Assembly: GCA_014529385.2 (NCBI GenBank)
Contig: CM043969.1
Coordinates: 71,402,176-71,455,175 of the forward strand
DNA length: 53,000 bases
DNA from: Adiantum capillus-veneris
Lineage: Eukaryota; Streptophyta; Polypodiopsida; Polypodiales; Pteridaceae
Direction: 5' to 3'
A program made the position numbers and the translations under genes. Positions 46,148-53,000 of the stretch are shown piece after piece (position 1 is the stretch's first letter; every line of letters starts with the position of its first letter). The notes below the pieces were generated by a model. That model saw nothing but the letters and a program-made list of their open reading frames with translations. It did not search any database and was not told the DNA's origin.

Positions 46148-47906
46148 ATGAGCAGGATTAGGCCTCATGTTATAGTCTTCCCATATCCCGTCCAGGGGCA
46201 CCTGACGCCCACCATGCACTTCTCCCAGAAGCTGGCTGTGCGAGGAATCATGGTGACCTTCGTCACTACTGCTTATCGTCTTGCACATATTCGCCTCTGT
46301 GCAGCTGGGGAGGCTCTTCCAGAGGAGAAGGAAGGGAATCTATGCTTTGTCGGGCTAGACGATGGCCTTCCAGCCAACGACCCGCACAACCCGGTAGATA
46401 TGGCTTTCATTCGATCCGTCGAAAGTCTGGATGGACCGTTGGAGCAGCTCTTGCTCTCCATTTCCCACAATCTGAGCTTGCCCCCAATCACCTGCATCAT
46501 CTCGGACTCCTTCTTGCCCTGGACTTTTGATGTGGCACTGAAGTGGGGGCTCCCTCGGGTCCTGTTCTGGACCATGTCTATGGCCACATGCTGTGCGTTC
46601 ACATCGACCTCGAAGCTCATTGCTGGCGGCTACGATCCGTTTCTCCGACGAGGTACCCCTGTGAATGCTTACAGTGCTACATAATGATTCAGTGTGTATA
46701 TGTGGTATTAGGACCTGCTTGAACAAAAGTGCCACCATGTCAATCTGCTTACAAAATTTTTTGCTTGTCAATTTGCTTGAACAAAGTGAACCCATGTCAC
46801 TTTACTTGCAGAGAAATGCTCATGTGAAGCTGGTTGCAATAGCACTCATGTTGACCTGTTCAATTTGATTCGTTAAAGCGCACCCATGTCATATTCTGCT
46901 TGATCAAGCTTTTTTCTCATTTCAAACCTGGTGCACCCATGTGAATTTGTGGCTTGTAGTGAAACGCAGAGGCGAGAAGGAACTTGTGACTCTGCTCCCT
47001 GGCTTACTGCCTATGGATCCTTACGACCTGGCTTTCAATGGGGATACGGACTTTGTCGAAGAGGAGAGCGAAAACACCAAGTGGCTCCGCGGCATTCTTG
47101 AGTTCCAGTTCCAGCGCGTGCATGAGGCAGCCTGGTTCATAGCCAATTCCTTCCAAGCGCTCGAAGCCCCCTTCATCGACGCCCTCTGCTCATCTTCCAT
47201 CATCCCCCGCTCCAAGCTCCTCCTCCTTGGCCCTCTTTGTGAATCCATCACCCCCGAATTCCGCGCAAGCTTATGGAAAGAGCAAGAACTTGACTGCCTT
47301 CAATGGCTGGACACTCAGAAAGATGCCTCTGTCTTATATATTTCATTCGGCAGTGTCGTCTTACGCACCCCAGATGCCATTCAGGATGTGGCCAAGGGAC
47401 TCTTAGCTTGCCGACAACCATTTCTATGGGCTCTGCGGTCCGGGTGGGATGAAGCACGAGGATTTCTGAGCGAGGAGTTTTGGGGATTTGCCATGGAGGC
47501 AGGGAAGCTTACAACATGGACGCCGCAGTTGAAAGTGCTGTCACATCGCGCAGTGGGCGGATTTCTATCGCATGCAGGCTGGAATTCGACCATAGAGAGT
47601 GTGAGCAAGGGGGTGCCAATGCTGGCGTGGCCGTGCTTTTTGGATCAATTCACCAACAGTTGGGAGGTGTCAAGTCAATGGGGAATGGGGGTGCAGTTGC
47701 TGAGGCAGGAGGGTAAGGACGGTGCAAAGGAGGTAGAGGAGGCGATAAGGACGCTAATGCAGAGCGAGCGGCGGTTGCTATTTCGTCAGAAAGCGGCGGA
47801 GCTCCGGACTGCCTCCATGGGAGCTTGTGCTCCCCATCTGGATGTGTTTGTGGAGGACATGTTTAGGCGAGCTGCAGAAAAGAGAGCAGATGTTTTACAA
47901 GAGTAG
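46148..47906 (+). CDS. family 1 UDP-glycosyltransferase, two exons, apparently intact
   Basis: Exons 46148-46652 and 46960-47906 join through a 307-bp GT-AG intron (GACGAG/GTACCC, CTTGTAG/TGAAAC) in phase 1 to give 483 residues, the normal plant length. The start ATG precedes MSRIRPHVIVFPYPVQGHLT. His18 of the GHLTP motif and Asp120 (CIISDSF) are at the places of the catalytic His-Asp pair. The PSPG box (residues 355-398) starts WTPQLKVLSHRAVGGFLSHA, contains GWNSTIESVSKGVPM and ends in DQ; the terminal Gln usually goes with UDP-glucose. Such cytosolic enzymes glucosylate small acceptors such as phenolics, hormones or terpenoids; the acceptor cannot be predicted. No stop, frameshift or missing motif is seen, in contrast to almost every other gene here. 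Confidence 0.93.
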
Positions 47907-47914
47907 CAGGTAGA

Positions 47915-47948
47915 GCAAATTTTACCCATGAAACAAAGCAAGCCTGAT
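47915..47948 (+). repeat. 34-bp block in the glycosyltransferase 3' UTR, repeated at 48566-48599
   Basis: GCAAATTTTACCCATGAAAC and the next 14 bases are identical at both places, 651 bases apart. Confidence 0.95.
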
Positions 47949-48761
47949 TATTTCTTCTTCTTCTCCACATTGGGGAAATATCCGAGTGCCAGCTCACACA
48001 AGCTCTGTAAAGCAAGCAATGGTACCTATATCTTGATTCAATGAAAGTTGAAACTATTATGTGTGGAAAGCGCTTTCACCTCAAGTACTTAATTTCCTCT
48101 TTTGGGAAGACGCATCTAGCTTTTTGAGCTTTTTGAGCGGAAAGGTTGGAGGGTAAGGGATCCAGTTTAGAGGTGTTTTGTGGAAACGTGATGTTTATGG
48201 GGGGGATTTTGCAAATCTCATCATTTTCAATATTTACGCATTGCACGAGATTCCTCATAAAAAGGTGAATCTATTGATACCAAAATCAATATTTTTTAGA
48301 TTTTATTTGAATGCTCCATTTGAAACAATTCAGTTTTTGAGGCATTTTGAAGCATTAGAGACACTCAAGACCCAGGAATACACTTTCCAGCAAATCACAA
48401 CATGACACATAAGCAAGATTCTTGGTACAACTACTTAGTCATGTAAGATTTGTAACAAAGCAGTACCAAGATTAAGTAGTCATGTAAGATTTGTAACTAA
48501 GTAGTTGTACCAAGACTAAGGAGTCATGTAAGATTTGTAACTAAGTAGTTGTAGTAGATGACTAAGCAAATTTTACCCATGAAACAAAGCAAGCCTGATC
48601 TTACATGACTAAGTAGTTGTACATGTAGTAGTTGTACATAAGCAAGCTCTTTTTGCTAGCAAAGCTTGCTCGTGGCCATAGGTGACCTTTCATGTCAAGG
48701 GTATTGTTGAAGCCATTGATGAAGTAGCACTTTATCTAAAGACAAACCATTTTCACGTTTA
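47949..48761. other. 3' flank of the glycosyltransferase with local repeats
   Basis: AATGAAAG near 48040 may act in polyadenylation. From 48420 to 48660 a short block (GTACAACTACTTAGTCATGTAA and its reverse complement, TTGTAACTAAGTAGTTGTA) occurs about eight times in both orientations, enough for hairpins. It encloses the second copy of the 34-bp 3' UTR block. The same block recurs at 49318-49345. No further gene. Confidence 0.7.
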
Positions 48762-49156
48762 GGTGGTGGTCACGTGAGGGATCAGTTATCCGTTTTGGTA
48801 ACTGAGGCTACTGATCCTCCCACGCATTGAATGAGCGATAATCGAGTCATGGTCACGGTCACACGCGAGCACAATTACTTGCATGTGACAGTCAACAAAA
48901 GCTGCATGGAGGATATTACCTTTGCTAGCAGGTAGAGAAGAGAGGATGTAGAAAGAGAACGTTGATTCCTTTGAAAACTGCCTGCATTAAATGTATTATA
49001 AACCCCCCCTAATGCACCTGTGCCAAAATCGCCACATTTATTTATAGCAGACTATGTTCGATAGTGTTGAGTTGGCTCTGTAGGATACGTGTGACCACAT
49101 TGCGGCTCAGTTATCTATCTGAGTTATTGATAAATGTGCCTCGCGTGACCACCACC
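48762..49156. mobile_element. MITE with TTA target duplication (PIF/Harbinger-like)
   Basis: The ends GGTGGTGGTCACGTGAGG (48762) and CCTCGCGTGACCACCACC (to 49156) are inverted repeats with one mismatch. TTA lies on both sides (48759-48761 and 49157-49159). The element is 395 bp and non-coding. A 3-bp TWA duplication is the mark of PIF/Harbinger elements, so this is probably a Tourist-like MITE; the terminal sequence itself is not the common Tourist one. Confidence 0.8.
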
Positions 49157-49368
49157 TTAGTTAACATGTTTTTCAGATTGCTACTTAATTGTAAAGTCTT
49201 ACTAGTCGGAGGATAATTGTACTTACTACTTAGTAATGAAAGATTTTGTTATGTTTTAAATTATTTGTTTTCATGTCGTTATGAGAGGTAGTGAGTAATT
49301 GAATGGTTCATCTACTACATGTACAACTACTTAGTCATGTAAGATTTGTTATGTTGTTTTAAATTATA

Positions 49369-49396
49369 CTAGTATGTGACCCGTGCGTTGCTGCGA
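49369..49396 (-). mobile_element. Helitron 3' terminus on the minus strand
   Basis: Read on the minus strand: GCAGCAACGCACGGGTCACA, TA, CTAG, then T. It matches the termini at 35479 and 43547, with a partly decayed hairpin. The element body would extend to the right; I could not find its 5' end (expected as TATATAGTATAGA on the plus strand). Confidence 0.7.
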
Positions 49397-49585
49397 CTAA
49401 GGAAACAATGCCTCTATTCTCATACGGCTATCTTCTCTTCCAAGTGGGACACTATCAATACTCTATTCCTACACGTATAGTCTATCGCATTTATAAAAGT
49501 GATGCATGTGACCTGATACCAAGATTGGAAGCTTTTCATAGACATTATATTTTCATTAGGTGCTAGCCCTTGTTCAACAAACTTA

Positions 49586-49640
49586 GGAGTGCTCTAATTC
49601 TATTGGAGTGTGTGTGTATGTGTGTGTGATGTGTGATGTG

Positions 49641-49678
<38 letters not shown>

Positions 49679-49929
49679 CCTCGTTTTGGTCTCCCTTGAT
49701 CTAGCAATGCTATTAAGCTTGATTATAGAGATTAGGTAAGCTAGCATAGTGTGAAGAGATGAAAGCTAAGAGAAGTCAATGTAATAATAAGATTTTTTTA
49801 AATAAATAGAGCGGGTCTTAGAATTGGTTTCAATGATAGGAACGCAATTGGATTCAATGTCTCTACTCCACTCTCTTACTTGCTTCTATCCTTGTATGGA
49901 TGTATACATATATATCTATACGTACATAT

Positions 49930-49991
<62 letters not shown>

Positions 49992-50075
49992 CTTGAAGAA
50001 AAGATTTTTCACATAGGTCTTGAAGCATCATGATATGCTCCAATTATGTATATATGTACACATAGCACGCGCGTG

Positions 50076-50124
<49 letters not shown>

Positions 50125-50506
50125 GCTTGAAGGAAAGATTTGTCACATCCATCTTGAGGCATCTTGTTATTGTTCCAATACAATAACTATGACATTCAAA
50201 GTTTTTATGCTCTCCTCATCCCCTCCCCAAAACCCTCTAATTGAAGTGACGATCCTAGGTGGACATTCAAAAAGGAAAAGTGGACTCCTTTTTCTCATTT
50301 TTTTGTAAAGAAAAGTATAGATGGCTATGAGGGCTCTCTCTCTCTCTCTAGCATCGGTAGAGAAGTATACTTTTTTGTAAAGAAAAGTATAGATGGCTAT
50401 GAGGGCTCTCTCTCTCTCTCTCTCTCTCTCTAGCATCGACAGATAGATCTTTGAGATTTCATTGGATGTTCCTATAACATTTTCAATTCTCCTTTTATCA
50501 AGTATA

Positions 50507-50547
<41 letters not shown>

Positions 50548-50654
50548 AGATGAAACAAAAATAACTTTATTCTTACCCATGTTGTGAGATATATATTTTG
50601 GGATTGTTCCAATGGAATTAAAAACTTAGGAGTACTCTAATTCTATTGGAGTGG

Positions 50655-50743
<89 letters not shown>

Positions 50744-51072
50744 TTCCTCCTTTTGGTCTACCTTGATCTAGCAATACTACCAAGCTTGATTATAGAGATT
50801 AGATAAGCTAGCATGGTGTGAAGAGATGAAAGCTAAGAGAAGTCAATGTAATAGTAATTTTTTTTTAATATAAATAGAGTGGGACCTAGAATTGGTTTCA
50901 ATGATAGAACGCAATTGGATTCAATGTCTCTACTCCACTCTCTTACTTGATTCTATCTTTGTACGTATGTATGGATGTATATATACATATATATCTATAT
51001 GTACACATAGCGCACGCGTGTGCACGTGCGCACACACACACATATATATGTATATATATTTATATGTATGTA

Positions 51073-51147
<75 letters not shown>

Positions 51148-51323
51148 TTGAAGGAAAGATTTGTCACATAGGTCATGAGGCATCTTGTTATTGTTCCAAT
51201 ACAGTAACTATGACATTCAAAGTTTCTATGCTCCCCCTTCCCAAACCCTCTAGTTGAAGTGACGATCCTAAGTGGACATTCACAAAGGAAAAGCGAAAAG
51301 TATAGATGGCTATGAGTGGTTTG

Positions 51324-51357
<34 letters not shown>

Positions 51358-51360
51358 CAT
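49586..51360. repeat. tandem segmental duplication of a ~1-kb microsatellite-rich unit
   Basis: Copy 1 starts at about 49586 (TAGGAGTGCTCTAATTCTATT) and copy 2 at about 50629 (TAGGAGTACTCTAATTCTATT). Both continue with GATTCCTC-TTTTGGTCT, CTTGATTATAGAGATTAG, GATGAAAGCTAAGAGAAGTC, TTGGTTTCAATGATAG, a CA or TA tract, then CTTGAAGGAAAGATTTGTCA and CTATGACATTCAAAGTTT. Copy 1 has an additional internal repeat of the CA-tract/ACTTGAAG-AAAGATTT part (49980 and 50120). Microsatellites differ between copies ((CA)n against (TA)n), while unique parts stay similar. Confidence 0.85.
51077..51146. repeat. (TA)n microsatellite
   Basis: About 35 uninterrupted TA repeats lie in the second segmental copy, where the first copy has (CA)n followed by a short (TA)n. 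Confidence 0.95.
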
Positions 51361-51526
51361 AGATATCCACTTTTGTTGAAGACTTGTCTTGTAACTTTTA
51401 AAGTCACTTTAGATTGTTCCTACACGCAAACATTTTGTTCTGTCTTCCTCTCTTTTCTTGCGTCATTTGTTGGACTTTGCACTTTCACACATTAAATATA
51501 CTACTAAAAAAATGTCATCTCTTCGT

Positions 51527-51561
51527 CCCCCCCCGCCCCCCCCCCCCCCCCCCCCCCCCCC
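51527..51561. repeat. poly-C tract
   Basis: There are 34 C with a single G at 51535. Homopolymers this long are rare and also error-prone in assembly. Confidence 0.9.
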
Positions 51562-51574
51562 GTCTCTCTCTCGC

Positions 51575-52266
51575 GTTGATTTTAGATTGGCACCCTTGCT
51601 TGCCAAAATTTAAAGAATTTATAGATTTTTAAGTATGGCCCACATGTTAACTCTTAAAAATAAAAAGAACAAAATATCCAAGAATTGGTAAAAGGTCCAT
51701 CAAAACTGAGAAATCTCTATATCCATTTGGGGTGTTCTCTCTAGTTGATTTTAGATTGATACCCTTGTCTGCTAAAATTTAAGGAATTTATAGATTTTTA
51801 AAGCCCACATGTTTAACTCTTAAATACAAAAAGAACAAAATATTCAAGAATTGGTAAAAGTTCCATCAACTGGGAAATCTCTTCACCCATTTGGGGTGTT
51901 AATGTGAGGGTTGCTCTTTGTCGGGCATTTACCTCCATTTTCTACGGGTGAAAAACTTTAGTTATCCTTTTAAAAATACAGTAATGCCAAAAAATAATAT
52001 CTTGAAAATTTGAAAAGTGCGTGAGCTCAACGGTAAAATCTTTCTTTCTCTCGCTTTCCCTCATAAATGTGTATGTGTATGCACACAGACAATGTGATGG
52101 TGGAAAATCTCTCTACCCATTTGGGATGTTAATGTGAGGGTTGGTCTTTCTCGGGCATTTAATCCATTTTCTACGGGTGAAAAACTTTAGCTATCCTTTT
52201 AAATATACACTAAGCCAAAAAATAATATCTTGAAAATTTGAAAAGTACCTGAGCTCAACGTTAAAA

Positions 52267-52307
<41 letters not shown>

Positions 52308-52340
52308 TGTACATGTGTATGCACATAGGCAATGTGATAG

Positions 52341-52345
<5 letters not shown>
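51575..52345. repeat. two adjacent tandem duplications
   Basis: Unit A (TTGATTTTAGATTGGCACCC to CCATTTGGGGTGTT) occurs at about 51577-51735 and 51743-51900. Unit B (TTAATGTGAGGGTTG, TCTCGGGCATTTA, AATAATATCTTGAAAATTTG, CTGAGCTCAACG, then a CT tract and CATAAATGT) occurs at about 51899-52112 and 52129-52343. Each pair is about 90 percent alike by eye. Confidence 0.85.
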
Positions 52346-52410
<65 letters not shown>

Positions 52411-52439
52411 GCAATGTGGTAGTCTGTGTGTGTGTGTGT
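52268..52439. repeat. (CT)n and (CA)n microsatellites
   Basis: CT tracts run 52268-52303 and 52340-52368, followed directly by (CA)n to 52408 and a short (GT)n at 52425-52439. Confidence 0.9.
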
Positions 52440-52777
52440 CTCAATAATGTGGATAACGACCCCTGCATTTGCATGTCATGCATGTCCTCAAAGCGAAACA
52501 GTCCCAAGTCGACGTTAGGCGAGCTTTTCTCTTTTTCTCAAACTCGTTAAAGAAATACATAATTTTAAATTTTTCTAAAATATATCAATATTGGTCTTGA
52601 AAAAGCCCCTTAAAAAGATAAAGCCAAATATATCTTCAAAAATTATAATAAAAAAAAATCACTAAAATTCTTCTTTTCTTGTTGTATGTTCAAAAAGTAG
52701 ATTCACATTAACTAACAAAACCTCCACTAAAGTTATCCCCTTTTTGTTATGTGTGGTCAAACTTCAAGATCTATCTA

Positions 52778-52922
52778 TCTATACTATATATAATTGAGCT
52801 TAAAATTTTCAAGGAAGAAGAGGACATGGAATCCATGTGTCACTCACTCCTTCATTTCAAGAACATTAAGAAACATTTGGTTTGAAATGTAAAAGTGAAG
52901 GGTAAGGAGCAAGTCATCTATA
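52778..52922 (+). mobile_element. Helitron 5' terminus, first of two
   Basis: TCTATACTATATATAATTGA fits the plant Helitron 5' consensus TCTMTAYTA, followed by AGCTTAAAATTTTCAAGGAA and CATGTGTCACTCACTCC. Only about 145 bases follow before the next 5' end. Confidence 0.6.
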
Positions 52923-53000
52923 TCTATACTATATATGAAGTAGCTTAAATTTTTCAAGGAAGGAGAGACCCTCCATGTGTCACTCATTGTTTCACTTAAG
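52923..53000 (+). mobile_element. Helitron 5' terminus, second, running out of the window
   Basis: TCTATACTATATATGAAGTA, then GCTTAAATTTTTCAAGGAAG and GAGACCCTCCATGTGTCACT, is the same 5' end as the fragments at 35508 and 36273. The element body would lie beyond the right edge. Confidence 0.65.

Overview
The window reads as nuclear DNA of a land plant with a large, repeat-rich genome. Evidence: a plant-type UDP-glycosyltransferase with a canonical PSPG box, plant-style LTR elements, Helitron ends and very many long (GA)n/(CT)n/(CA)n/(GT)n tracts. A pentatricopeptide remnant carries a KACG-type motif I associate with ferns and other seed-free plants. A fern-like lineage is my best guess, not a demonstrated assignment. 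Most of the window is mobile DNA; only the glycosyltransferase (46148-47906) looks like an intact host gene.

Region 1-21862 is a three-level nest with defined boundaries. The oldest layer is a copia-type LTR (1-225 plus 21665-21862). A DNA transposon (226-21660) is inserted in it, with 33-bp inverted repeats (31 of 33 positions match) and TAAA on both sides. It encodes a two-exon transposase on the minus strand (16914-21018; motifs DFAENY, SDGAASQF and GHGKGEHDG). On the plus strand it carries a coiled-coil/RING-like gene (423-4055) and an FCP1/NLI-interacting-factor-like phosphatase gene (4299-16633). The youngest layer is an 11.3-kb Ty3-type LTR retrotransposon (4533-15821, TSD GTGAT) that splits the phosphatase gene. 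Taking out the element and one TSD copy leaves the reading frame unbroken across the junction. The retrotransposon has gag and aspartic protease remnants but no visible reverse transcriptase or integrase. It also carries a captured DEAD-box RNA helicase fragment just before its 3' LTR.

The most unusual feature is that both large introns of the DNA transposon are filled with tandem arrays of a short dyad (TATGCTAATTAGCATA in one gene, TATGCTAACTAGCATA in the other). The same architecture, AAGYATG-TTAACTTGT-CATGCTT, sits inside both terminal repeats. Separately, the leader of the nested retrotransposon holds a spaced series of 24-bp near-perfect palindromes.

Region 21863-25640 is microsatellites and degenerate tandem repeats. 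Region 25640-30240 is a decayed autonomous Helitron (HUH replication initiator plus Pif1-like helicase). It is followed by a partial duplication of its 3' end, a 1.1-kb foldback element (30477-31546) and two broken genes of unknown function. Region 35000-45700 is mostly microsatellites and degenerate repeats with Helitron termini, a PPR remnant and a GC-rich minisatellite. The glycosyltransferase is followed by a Tourist-like MITE (48762-49156), a minus-strand Helitron end, tandem segmental duplications, and two Helitron 5' ends at the right edge. Most in-frame stops in the decayed genes are TAG, TAA or TGA codons that could each arise from CAG, CAA or CGA by one C-to-T change.
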